A DNA stretch of 64,000 nucleotides from contig NZ_CP031194.1 of assembly GCF_003344965.1 (NCBI RefSeq), positions 5,642,001 through 5,706,000 of the forward strand, given 5' to 3'. The notes beneath the pieces were generated by a model. It was not told the origin of the DNA and ran no database searches. It saw nothing but the letters and a program-made list of their open reading frames with translations. The translations under genes were made by a program, and so were the position numbers. Of the stretch, positions 1-7,416 are shown piece by piece (positions within the stretch are counted from its first letter, which is position 1; each line of letters begins with the position of its first letter). The stretch is from Streptomyces paludis (lineage in GTDB: Bacteria; Actinomycetota; Actinomycetes; Streptomycetales; Streptomycetaceae).

Positions 1-118
1 CGGCCACATGCGCGGCGACATCGGCCTGGCCGCGTCCGGCGTAACCGGCGTTGAGCACCTGGACGACATCGACGGACCGGGTGGTGCCGTCGGGGAGTTC
101 AAAAGTCAGCAGCGCCAT
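1..118 (-). CDS. DUF2848-like protein, N-terminal fragment
   Basis: Only the first 39 codons are in the window; the gene runs off the left edge. The start is ATG at 118. The peptide opens MALLTFELPDGTTRSVDVVQ and continues into an LNAGYAGRGQADVAAHVA segment. From memory this matches the beginning of DUF2848 proteins, which are distantly related to the fumarylacetoacetate hydrolase fold. It is divergent from the MFS transporter, with only 124 bp between the start codons, and the FCD-type operator lies in that gap. It is therefore probably part of the same catabolic unit. The family assignment rests on a short fragment and no function is established. Confidence 0.5.
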   Translation of the reverse strand, partial: MALLTFELPDGTTRSVDVVQVLNAGYAGRGQADVAAHVA

Positions 119-176
119 GGGTGTTCTCCACATCGGTCGCGGTATCGGCGAGGTTAACTTTGCGCGGAAGGCTTGC

Positions 177-204
177 GCATACGACCTGTATACAAGAAGT
201 ATGC
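177..204. promoter_or_regulatory. Probable GntR/FCD repressor operator, three half-sites
   Basis: The site reads GCATAC-N5-GTATAC-N5-GTATGC. The central GTATAC is self-complementary and the outer hexamers are reverse complements of each other, so the whole 28 bp is symmetric. It lies between the divergent DUF2848-like and MFS genes. The unit GCATAC-N5-GTATAC recurs with the same spacing upstream of the GntR/FCD regulator gene (3193-3209). The link to that regulator is inference. Confidence 0.6.
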
Positions 205-242
205 CGGAAGGTCGACAGTGCGCCTCCCCAAGGACGGACATC

Positions 243-1679
243 GTGAAGAACAGCACAGGAACAGCCGCGGACACGGACGACGCGGGCAAGGACGACGCGG
301 GTACGGACGGAAGTACGGGCGCGGACCTGAGTACGGCGGGCACGGGCGGCGGCCGGTCGGCCGTCCGCCGCGCCTTCTTCGCCAGCCTCACCGGCACGGC
401 GCTGGAGTGGTACGACTTCGCCATCTACTCCGTGGCCGCCGCGCTCGTCTTCGGGGAGGTCTTCTTCCCCTCCGAGGACCCCGCCACCGGCACCCTGCTG
501 GCCTTCTCCACCTACGCCGTCGGCTATGTCTCCCGCCCGCTCGGCGGATTCGTCTTCGGCCGCCTCGGGGACAAGATCGGCCGCAAGAAGGTCCTCATCG
601 CGACCCTCGTCCTGATCGGTGTCGCCACCCTCCTCATCGGGCTGCTGCCCGGATACGCCACGATCGGCGTCGCCGCGCCCATCGCACTGGTCATCCTCCG
701 TTTCGCGCAGGGCGTCGGTGTCGGCGGTGAGTGGGGCGGCGCCGTGCTGCTCTCCAGCGAGTTCGGCGATCCGCGCAAGCGCGGGTTCTACGCCTCGGCC
801 GCCCAGATCGGCCCGCCCGCCGGCAACCTCATGGCCAACGGCGTACTCGCCCTGCTCGGCGCCGTTCTGACGGACGCTCAGTTCGTGTCCTGGGGATGGC
901 GGGTGGCGTTCCTGCTCTCCGGTGTCCTCGTCGTCTTCGGGCTGTGGATCCGCGCGAAGCTCGAAGAGACCCCCGTCTTCCAGGCGATGGAGGCCGAGCA
1001 GACCCGCCCCGAGGCCCCGATCCGCGAGGTCTTCACCACCCACCCCCGCGCACTGACGGCCGCGATCCTCAGCCGGGTCGCCCCCGATGTGCTGTACGCG
1101 CTGTTCACCGTCTTCGTCCTGACGTACGCCACCACCGAGCTGGGCATGTCGCGCGGCTCGGCCCTCGGTGCCGTGCTCCTCGGCTCCTCCTTCCAGGTCT
1201 TTCTGATCCCGCTCGCCGGCGCCCTCTCCGACCGGATCAACCGGCGCCTGCTGTACGGGTGTTCGGCCATCGCCGCCGGTGTCTGGCCGTTCGTGTTCTT
1301 CCCGATGGTCGGCGGCGGGAGCTGGCCGCTGCTGGCGTTCGGTGTCGTGGTGGCCCTGGCCATCCACTCGCTGATGTACGGGCCGCAGGCGGCCTTCATC
1401 GCCGAGCAGTTCTCCCCGCGGCTGCGCTACACGGGCTCCTCGCTCGCGTACACCCTGGCCGGTGTCATCGGCGGCGCGGTGGCGCCGCTGCTGTTCACCG
1501 CGCTGCTCGACGCGTACGACTCGTGGCTGCCGCTGGGCCTCTATCTTGTGATCACGGCCGTGGTCACGATCATCGGACTGTCCCTGGGCCGCGACGCCGA
1601 CCCGGAGGAGGAGTCCACCGCCCCGGCCCCCGCCACCGAGCCCACTCCCGTGTCCGCCCCCGCACCCGCATCCGAGTAA
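243..1679 (+). CDS. MFS transporter, metabolite:H+ symporter type
   Basis: This is a 478-residue polytopic membrane protein of the major facilitator superfamily, metabolite:H+ symporter branch (ShiA/KgtP/ProP-like). It should import a small organic acid or amide by proton symport. After a hydrophilic, Asp/Gly-rich N terminus the first membrane segment begins near the motif ALEWYDFAIYS. The family loop between TM2 and TM3 is visible as GRLGDKIGRKKV. The C terminus is Pro/Ala-rich. I chose GTG at 243 because AAGGACG lies 6-7 bases upstream; an ATG at 201 would fall inside the operator and lacks a ribosome binding site. The hydrolase follows after 11 bases, so the two are probably co-transcribed. 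Substrate unknown. Confidence 0.8.
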   Translation: MKNSTGTAADTDDAGKDDAGTDGSTGADLSTAGTGGGRSAVRRAFFASLTGTALEWYDFAIYSVAAALVFGEVFFPSEDPATGTLLAFSTYAVGYVSRPLGGFVFGRLGDKIGRKKVLIATLVLIGVATLLIGLLPGYATIGVAAPIALVILRFAQGVGVGGEWGGAVLLSSEFGDPRKRGFYASAAQIGPPAGNLMANGVLALLGAVLTDAQFVSWGWRVAFLLSGVLVVFGLWIRAKLEETPVFQAMEAEQTRPEAPIREVFTTHPRALTAAILSRVAPDVLYALFTVFVLTYATTELGMSRGSALGAVLLGSSFQVFLIPLAGALSDRINRRLLYGCSAIAAGVWPFVFFPMVGGGSWPLLAFGVVVALAIHSLMYGPQAAFIAEQFSPRLRYTGSSLAYTLAGVIGGAVAPLLFTALLDAYDSWLPLGLYLVITAVVTIIGLSLGRDADPEEESTAPAPATEPTPVSAPAPASE

Positions 1680-1690
1680 GGAACGGCCCC

Positions 1691-2497
1691 ATGCGCATCG
1701 CCCTGAGCCAGCTCACCACCGGTCCCGACCCCGGGCGGAACCTCGCACTCCTCCGGGCGGACGCCCGGCGCGCGGCCGACGGCGGCGCCCGCGCCGTCGT
1801 CTTCCCCGAGGCCGCGATGGCCTGCTTCGGGACGCCGCTCGCCCCGCTGGCCGAACCGCTCGACGGACCGTGGGCCACGGCGGTGCGCGGGATCGCCGCA
1901 GAGACCGGGCTGGTCGTCGTCGCCGGCATGTTCACCCCGGCCCCCGACGGCAAGGTCGCCAACACCCTGCTCGCCACCGGCCCCGGAGTGGAGGCGTCGT
2001 ACGACAAGATCCACCTCTACGACGCCTTCGGCTACGCCGAGTCCGACAGCGTCGCGCCGGGCCGCGAGATCGTCACCATCGAGGTCGACGGCGTCCGGAT
2101 CGGCCTCGCCACCTGCTACGACGTCCGCTTTCCCGAGCTGTTCAGGGCCCACGCCGACGCCGGGGCGGCCGTCTCGCTGCTCCTCGCCTCCTGGGGCGCG
2201 GGTCCGGGCAAGCGCGAGCAGTGGGAGCTGCTGACCCGGGCGCGGGCGCTCGACGCCACCAGCTGGCTGGTCGCGGTCGGCCAGGCCGACCCGGCGGCCT
2301 CGGAAGCCGTTGCCCCGCCCCCGGGCAACGCGCCCACCGGGATCGGCCACAGCGCGGTCATCGGCCCCGACGGCACCGTACGGCAGCGGCTCGGCGCGGA
2401 GCCCGGTCTGCTGCTCGCGGATCTGGACCTCGACGAGGTCGCCGCCGTCCGCCGGACCGTACCGGTCCTGGCCAACCGCAGACTGCCCCTGACCTGA
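1691..2497 (+). CDS. Carbon-nitrogen hydrolase (nitrilase superfamily amidase)
   Basis: This 268-residue cytoplasmic enzyme has the complete nitrilase-fold triad: Glu40 in FPEAAM, Lys106 in YDKIHLYDAF and Cys142 in ATCYDVRFPEL. Length and motifs resemble the Nit2/omega-amidase and aliphatic amidase-like branch. It should hydrolyse an amide or carbamoyl bond through a cysteine thioester. AAGGA lies about 8 bases before the ATG. It sits 11 bp behind the MFS gene and likely acts on the imported compound. A perfect hairpin terminator follows it. The exact substrate cannot be told from sequence. Confidence 0.85.
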   Translation: MRIALSQLTTGPDPGRNLALLRADARRAADGGARAVVFPEAAMACFGTPLAPLAEPLDGPWATAVRGIAAETGLVVVAGMFTPAPDGKVANTLLATGPGVEASYDKIHLYDAFGYAESDSVAPGREIVTIEVDGVRIGLATCYDVRFPELFRAHADAGAAVSLLLASWGAGPGKREQWELLTRARALDATSWLVAVGQADPAASEAVAPPPGNAPTGIGHSAVIGPDGTVRQRLGAEPGLLLADLDLDEVAAVRRTVPVLANRRLPLT

Positions 2498-2507
2498 ACC
2501 TCCCGGG

Positions 2508-2535
2508 GGCTCCCGGGCCGCCCGGGAGCCTCTTT
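2508..2535. terminator. Bidirectional Rho-independent-like terminator
   Basis: GGCTCCCGGG (2508-2517) pairs perfectly with CCCGGGAGCC (2521-2530) around a 3-nt loop and is followed by TCTTT. It lies between the convergent hydrolase and GntR/FCD genes. Confidence 0.8.
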
Positions 2536-2540
2536 GGGCG

Positions 2541-3167
2541 TCAGCCCGCCAGCAGCACCTTGAGGGTCGTCTCCAGGTGACCGTCGATCGCGGCGCACGC
2601 GGCCGGCCGGTCACCGGAGGCGATCGCCTCCAGGATCGCCCGGTGCTCCGTCAGCACCGCTTCCTGCCGGCCCTGCTGGTTGTAGAGGGCGACCACCCCG
2701 GCCCGGATCTGCCGGCTGCGCAGCCCGTCGTAGTGCCGGCTCAGCAGCTCGTTGCCGACCGCCGCCACCATCGTCGCGTGGAAGAGATGGTCCACCGCGA
2801 TGAACTCCTTGGCCTGGTCGGGCCGGCACAACGCGCGCTGCCGCTCCAGGAGTTCGGCCAGCTCGGCCAGCGGGGCCCGGCCCTCGGGGATGATCCGCTC
2901 GGCCGCGTACCGCTCGACCAGCCCGCGCAGCTCCATCAGTTCGGTGATCTCGCGCCCCGACAGGGGGACGATCTGCGCCCCGCGCTTCGGGACCAGCCGG
3001 ACGAGATCCTCGGCGGCGAGCAGCAGAAGCGCCTCCCGGATGGGGGTGCGGGAGACGCCGATCCGGTCGGCCAGCTCCTGTTCGGAGAGGAACTCGCCCT
3101 GCCGGTCCGGGTCGGTCAGGACGTGCTCCTTGAGGAACGCGTACGCCTTCTCCCGCCCCGACGTCAT
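2541..3167 (-). CDS. GntR-family transcriptional regulator, FCD (FadR) subfamily
   Basis: A 208-residue repressor-type protein. The N-terminal winged helix contains LADRIGVSRTPIREALLLL, the GntR recognition helix signature. The rest is the all-helical FCD ligand-binding domain, with metal-site-like residues in DHLFHATMVAAVGN and a C-terminal EHRAILEAI. The start at 3167 is preceded by GGGAGA; an upstream ATG at 3191 would lie in the promoter. A TATACT -10-like element overlaps the operator at 3193-3209, which fits autorepression. The gene is convergent with the MFS-hydrolase pair and probably controls it through the matching site at 177-204. The ligand is probably the substrate of that pathway (inference). 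Confidence 0.85.
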   Translation of the reverse strand: MTSGREKAYAFLKEHVLTDPDRQGEFLSEQELADRIGVSRTPIREALLLLAAEDLVRLVPKRGAQIVPLSGREITELMELRGLVERYAAERIIPEGRAPLAELAELLERQRALCRPDQAKEFIAVDHLFHATMVAAVGNELLSRHYDGLRSRQIRAGVVALYNQQGRQEAVLTEHRAILEAIASGDRPAACAAIDGHLETTLKVLLAG

Positions 3168-3192
3168 GATGTCTCCCGCGGTCGCGACCATT

Positions 3193-3209
3193 GCATACAA
3201 CGAGTATAC
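3193..3209. promoter_or_regulatory. Operator/-10 region of the GntR/FCD gene
   Basis: GCATAC-N5-GTATAC, the same hexamers and spacing as the site at 177-204. On the minus strand it contains TATACT, a plausible -10 box, 26 bp or more upstream of the regulator ATG. Repressor bound here would block its own promoter. Confidence 0.6.
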
Positions 3210-3254
3210 GGGCGCCGTTCGTACATATGGGCGTGCGTGCGGGCGCACAGAAAA

Positions 3255-3279
3255 ACCCCGGACCGAGGGCGGCCGGGGT
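3255..3279 (-). terminator. Intrinsic terminator pointing away from the HelR gene
   Basis: Read on the minus strand, a 7-bp ACCCCGG/CCGGGGT stem, extendable past a bulge by a further CCG/CGG pairing, is followed immediately by five T residues. No minus-strand gene lies immediately upstream of it, so it either insulates the regulator gene or ends a short transcript starting between about 3280 and 3394. Confidence 0.6.
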
Positions 3280-3394
3280 GAGCGTCGTGCGTAGCCGGAG
3301 AAGACGTATCCGGGTATGCTGAGTGATTCATGCCCTGATCAAGTCAGGTGCAAACTCATAGCGTTAAGCAACAGCGTATCGAACAGGGGCTGAA

Positions 3395-5710
3395 TTGTCA
3401 ACCGAGGACTTGCAGGACGAACAGCGGTTCGTCTCCCTCCTCTACGCGCGCCTCGATGCCCTCAGGGAGCGGGCCGGGGCCGCGGTCGAGGCGACGACCG
3501 GGCAGGTCACCACCGTTCGCCAGAGCCGTGTCGAGCGGGACATCCGGGTGGCGGAGGACTCCGGACTGCTCGCCGCGCTGAACGCCGTGGAGTCCGGCCT
3601 CTGCTTCGGCCGGATCGACCTCGGGCCGGCGGACGCCGGGGCCGACGGCACCGGAGCCGGCGGCGCGACACACCACATCGGCCGGATCGGGATGCGCGCG
3701 GACGACCGCGAGCGCACCCCGCTGCTGATCGACTGGCGGGCCCCGGTGGCCCGCCCCTTCTACCTCGCCACCGGCCACACCCCGATGGGGCTGCGCCGCC
3801 GGCGCCATCTCACCACCCGGGGCCGCGAGGTCACGGCGCTCCACGACGAGATCATGGACCTCGGTGACACCACCCGCACCGGCCACGAGGACCCGGACGC
3901 GGACGCCGTGCTGCTCGCCGCGCTCAACTCCGCGCGTACGGGCCGGATGAGCGACATCGTCCAGACCATCCAGGCCGAGCAGGACCGCATCATCCGCGCC
4001 CCCTACCAGGGCGTCCGGGTGGTCGAGGGCGGCCCCGGCACCGGCAAGACCGCCGTCGCGCTGCACCGGGCCGCTTATCTGCTCTACGCCCACCGCGAGC
4101 AGCTGGCCCGCCGCGCGGTGCTGATCGTCGGGCCGAACCCGGCCTTCCTCGGCTACATCGGGGAGGTGCTGCCCTCCCTCGGCGAGACCGGAGTGCTGCT
4201 GGCGACGGTCGGCGAGCTGTTCCCCGGAGTGGTCGCCACCGGCACGGACACCCCCGCGTCCGCCGAGGTCAAGGGCCGCGCGGAGATGGCGCGGATACTC
4301 GCCGAGGAGCTGGCCGCCCGGCAGACCCTGCCCGATCCCGTACTGGAGATCGCCCACGAGGAGTACGGCACCCTCACGCTCGACCGGGACACCGCGGCCG
4401 AGGCCCGGCAGCGCGCCCGTGACACCGGTGAGCCGCACAACCTCGCCCGGCCGGCCTTCGCCTTCCGGATCATCGACGCGCTGACGGCGCAGCTCGCCGA
4501 GCGGATCGGCGCCGACCCGCTCGGCGGCCCCAACCTCCTCGACCCCACCGACATCGCCCAGCTCGGCAAGGAGATCGCCACCAGCCCGGAGGTCCAGGCC
4601 GCGATCGACACGCTCTGGCCGACGCTCACCCCGCAGGAGCTGGTGGCCGGCTTCCTGGCCGAGCCCGGGGACCGGCTCTCCGCGCGCGACGCCGCCGCCG
4701 TACGCCGGTCCGGGCCGCGTACCGGCGCCGACGCCATCGACGACTGGACCCCCGCCGACGTACCGCTGCTCGACGAGGCCGCCGAACTCCTCGGCGAGGA
4801 CGACTCGGTGGCCCGCGCCGCCGCCGCGCGCGAGCGCCAGGAGCGGATCGCCTACGCGCAGGGCGTGCTGGAGCTGTCGTACGGCTCCCGCACCCAGGAG
4901 TTCGAGGACAAGGAGGACGAGGACTCGGAGGTGCTCGGCGCCCACGACGTCATCGACGCCGAACGGTTCGCGGACCGCCACGAGGAGGCCGACACCCGCA
5001 GCGCCGCCGAGCGCGCCGCCGCCGACCGCACCTGGGCCTTCGGCCATATCGTCGTGGACGAGGCACAGGAACTCTCCGCGATGGCCTGGCGGCTGCTGAT
5101 GCGCCGCTGCCCCAGCCGCTCCATGACGCTGGTGGGCGACCCGGCCCAGACCGGCGACGCGGCGGGCTGTGACTCGTGGCGGCAGATCCTCGGCCCGTAC
5201 GTCGGGGACCGCTGGGAGCTGTCCAGGATCGGCGTCAACTACCGTACGCCCGCCGAGATCATGGCGGTCGCTGCGGAGGTACGGCGCACCGCCGACCCCG
5301 ACTTCGAGCCACCGACGTCCGTACGCGCCACCGGTCAGGAACCGGACGTACGGTCTGTGGAGACCTCCCAGCTCCTGCGGACGGCGGCCGGGATGACGAC
5401 GGTCCGGCCGGGCGGGGGCCGGCTCGCGGTGATCGCGCCGCCCGCCCTGCTGCCGGGTCTGGCCGCCGAACTCCCGGACGCCTCCTGGGGATCGGCGCCC
5501 GATCTCACCCGGCCGGTGGTGCTGCTGGACGCCCGGCAGGCGAAGGGGCTGGAGTTCGACACGGTGGTCGTGGTCGCTCCCGAGGCCATCATGGCCGGCT
5601 CGCCGCGCGGCACCAACGACCTGTATGTGGCGCTGACACGGGCCACACAGCGGCTGGGTGTCGTACGGGACGCGAGTGTGCCGTCACGGCTGCCGTCACT
5701 GCGGGGGTGA
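3395..5710 (+). CDS. helR: HelR/HelD-type RNA polymerase recycling ATPase
   Basis: This 771-residue UvrD-like superfamily 1 ATPase belongs to the HelD group, which rescues stalled or drug-bound RNA polymerase. Diagnostic features are the DWRAPVARPFY segment (about 113-123), the Walker A GGPGTGKT (212-219) with QAEQDRIIR just before it, the Walker B-like VVDEAQE near 550, and a C-terminal SF1 part (AKGLEFDTVVVVAPE, YVALTRAT). The start is TTG at 3395 with AGGGG upstream. Actinobacterial members of this size include HelR, which displaces rifamycins from RNA polymerase. The symbol is offered on family resemblance; a housekeeping HelD role is the alternative. I found no rifamycin-associated element upstream. 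Confidence 0.75.
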   Translation: MSTEDLQDEQRFVSLLYARLDALRERAGAAVEATTGQVTTVRQSRVERDIRVAEDSGLLAALNAVESGLCFGRIDLGPADAGADGTGAGGATHHIGRIGMRADDRERTPLLIDWRAPVARPFYLATGHTPMGLRRRRHLTTRGREVTALHDEIMDLGDTTRTGHEDPDADAVLLAALNSARTGRMSDIVQTIQAEQDRIIRAPYQGVRVVEGGPGTGKTAVALHRAAYLLYAHREQLARRAVLIVGPNPAFLGYIGEVLPSLGETGVLLATVGELFPGVVATGTDTPASAEVKGRAEMARILAEELAARQTLPDPVLEIAHEEYGTLTLDRDTAAEARQRARDTGEPHNLARPAFAFRIIDALTAQLAERIGADPLGGPNLLDPTDIAQLGKEIATSPEVQAAIDTLWPTLTPQELVAGFLAEPGDRLSARDAAAVRRSGPRTGADAIDDWTPADVPLLDEAAELLGEDDSVARAAAARERQERIAYAQGVLELSYGSRTQEFEDKEDEDSEVLGAHDVIDAERFADRHEEADTRSAAERAAADRTWAFGHIVVDEAQELSAMAWRLLMRRCPSRSMTLVGDPAQTGDAAGCDSWRQILGPYVGDRWELSRIGVNYRTPAEIMAVAAEVRRTADPDFEPPTSVRATGQEPDVRSVETSQLLRTAAGMTTVRPGGGRLAVIAPPALLPGLAAELPDASWGSAPDLTRPVVLLDARQAKGLEFDTVVVVAPEAIMAGSPRGTNDLYVALTRATQRLGVVRDASVPSRLPSLRG

Positions 5711-5722
5711 GACGGCAGGGGC

Positions 5723-5754
5723 CCGGCAGGTGGCGTACGTACACCACCTGCCGG
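5723..5754. terminator. Stem-loop between convergent genes
   Basis: CCGGCAGGTGG (5723-5733) and CCACCTGCCGG (5744-5754) form a perfect 11-bp stem with a 10-nt loop, 12 bp beyond the HelR stop codon and 22 bp from the end of the opposing gene. There is no U-tract, which is usual for Streptomyces terminators. Confidence 0.6.
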
Positions 5755-5776
5755 AGCCCACCGTCCGACGCGCGCC

Positions 5777-7186
5777 TCAGTTGACGACGATGGCGGTCTC
5801 GTTGTTGCTCAGATCGGGATCGAAGGCGCTGATCCGCAGATCGGGGTTCTCGTTGAGCGTGACCGCGCTCCCCGTGGCGCCCGGCACGACCCGGTCGATC
5901 CGGAGCGAGAAGGAGAAGCTCAGGCTGCCGCTGTTGTCCAGGTACGTGGGCGTGGCGCAGGCGTAGCGGGGCGCCCCGAGCTGCGGGCGCTGCCACTCGC
6001 CGGCCGCGTTCTGCGCGGAGCAGCTGTCGGGCTTCTGGGTGACGGTCGCGCCCTCGGGGATGTTCACGACGACGGTCATGGGCTCGCCCGCGTACAGCGA
6101 GGAGATCCACGCCGGGCCGTCGTTCGTCACCGTGACGGACGCGGTGACGGTCTCACCGGCGGCGCCGGACACCGCGCTGCCGGTCAGCCGCAGATCGGCG
6201 GTGTTGACGGCCTTGAGGGACGCCGAGCCGTATGCGCTCGGTGTCTCGGCGCCGGGCGTCTGTCCCGGGAGCGCGCGGGCGGCGAGCGGGGCTCCGGTGC
6301 CCCGGACGAACGTCCACATCGCGCGCGCCTCCGCCAGCGCCTCGGCGGAGTACGGCTCCACCCAGTAGTCGAAGCGGTCGTACATCATGAAGCTCTTGGA
6401 GGTCAGCCGTCCGGCGTCGAGCGCGTACACCCCGCCTGCGGCCAGCGGCTCGTCCAGTACGCACACCGCGCGTCCGGCGACCGAATCGCCGGTGGGGGAG
6501 CTGTCGGCGTACTCGCAGTTGCCGTACCGGGTGGCGAAGTCCAGTCCCTTGGACGCGTACAGCCACAGCAGGGTGCGGCCCGTGGGCTTGTTGCCGTGGT
6601 TGGTCACGACGAGCGGCAGCTCGATGTCCGCGCCCGCCACCAGCCCCGTACGCTCCCGCAGCTGGCCGACGCCCAGCTCGGGACCGTCGACCACGGTGAC
6701 AGTGGTCTCCGCCCAGGAGGTGCTGAACTCGCCTGCCCGGGCCGTGTAGTTGACGGTCCCGGCCGTCCCGTTGGCCGCGCCCGCCCTGGCGCGCAGGGTG
6801 ACCCGGGCCGCCGGGACCGTCGGGGTCAGCGGGGTCTCGGCGAACGCGCACTCACCGACGACCTTGCGGTCCCCGCCCGTTCCGCTGACTTTCTCGGCGC
6901 AGTTGGCGGGCCAGGTGATGTCGGCGACGGCCGCCAGATCCGTGACATCGACGGTGAGCGTGCCTCCGGGCACCTCGACCCGCTCGTTGTCGTGGTAGAC
7001 GCCGATGTTCAGTGTCTTCGCCGGCACGGTGCCGTCGGCCGCGGGCCCCGGCAGCGACAGCTCGTACGGCGCGTCGATCCAGATCCGGTCGGTGTCCTCG
7101 TCACCGGCGTACGCGGGGCCCGCCCCGGCGGCGAGGAGGGCGGACACGGCGAGAAGCGGGGTGAGCAGACGGGATATCCGGGGCAT
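5777..7186 (-). CDS. Secreted protein with Ig-like/CARDB-type repeats, unknown function
   Basis: A 469-residue exported protein. The first 27 residues form a classical signal peptide (MPRISRLL, then a hydrophobic stretch, then AGPAYA). The mature part is all-beta in character, with repeated stretches such as GETVTASVTVTNDGPAW and ADIELPLVVTNHGNKPTG, like CARDB/DUF11-type adhesion or wall modules. No enzyme motif is seen, and there is no LPXTG or C-terminal anchor. I chose ATG 7186 for the signal peptide. A TTG at 7237 has a better ribosome binding site (GGGGAG) and would add 17 residues. The gene stands alone, convergent with the HelR gene. Confidence 0.6.
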   Translation of the reverse strand: MPRISRLLTPLLAVSALLAAGAGPAYAGDEDTDRIWIDAPYELSLPGPAADGTVPAKTLNIGVYHDNERVEVPGGTLTVDVTDLAAVADITWPANCAEKVSGTGGDRKVVGECAFAETPLTPTVPAARVTLRARAGAANGTAGTVNYTARAGEFSTSWAETTVTVVDGPELGVGQLRERTGLVAGADIELPLVVTNHGNKPTGRTLLWLYASKGLDFATRYGNCEYADSSPTGDSVAGRAVCVLDEPLAAGGVYALDAGRLTSKSFMMYDRFDYWVEPYSAEALAEARAMWTFVRGTGAPLAARALPGQTPGAETPSAYGSASLKAVNTADLRLTGSAVSGAAGETVTASVTVTNDGPAWISSLYAGEPMTVVVNIPEGATVTQKPDSCSAQNAAGEWQRPQLGAPRYACATPTYLDNSGSLSFSFSLRIDRVVPGATGSAVTLNENPDLRISAFDPDLSNNETAIVVN

Positions 7187-7365
7187 CCGGGATCCCCGTC
7201 CGTTCCGGAACGCGTGGTGTGGCCGGTGCGGCTTCAAAAGTGACTCCCCGTTGATGATCGTGTACCTGACGACGATCATCATGGCCCGGGAGCCACACGG
7301 GCGGTAGTGCGCGCCGCTGAGCCGGAACGCGGCGGCGACCGGGCTCAGACCGCCCCGAACTAACT

Positions 7366-7394
7366 AGCCCCGCCGGATCCGCTCCGGCGGGGCT
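7366..7394 (-). terminator. Terminator of glgB
   Basis: A perfect 12-bp stem (7366-7377 with 7383-7394, arm AGCCCCGCCGGA) with a 5-nt loop, 23 bp beyond the glgB stop codon. Confidence 0.75.
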
Positions 7395-7416
7395 CCCGCG
7401 ATACGTCGTCAGACCG

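Noticed and set aside
99..1367. Long open frames on the opposite strand and in alternate frames of most genes (for example 32248-35676 minus, 1142 codons).
   Set aside because: They lie over genes with clear family motifs, have low-complexity Arg/Pro/Gly/Asp composition and no ribosome binding sites. They are the usual result of very high GC at third codon positions.
3348..3581. A 77-codon frame starting with GTG in the HelR leader (MQTHSVKQQRIEQ).
   Set aside because: It overlaps the HelR coding start out of frame, has no ribosome binding site and its sequence is an Arg/Ser-rich shadow of the HelR gene after the overlap.
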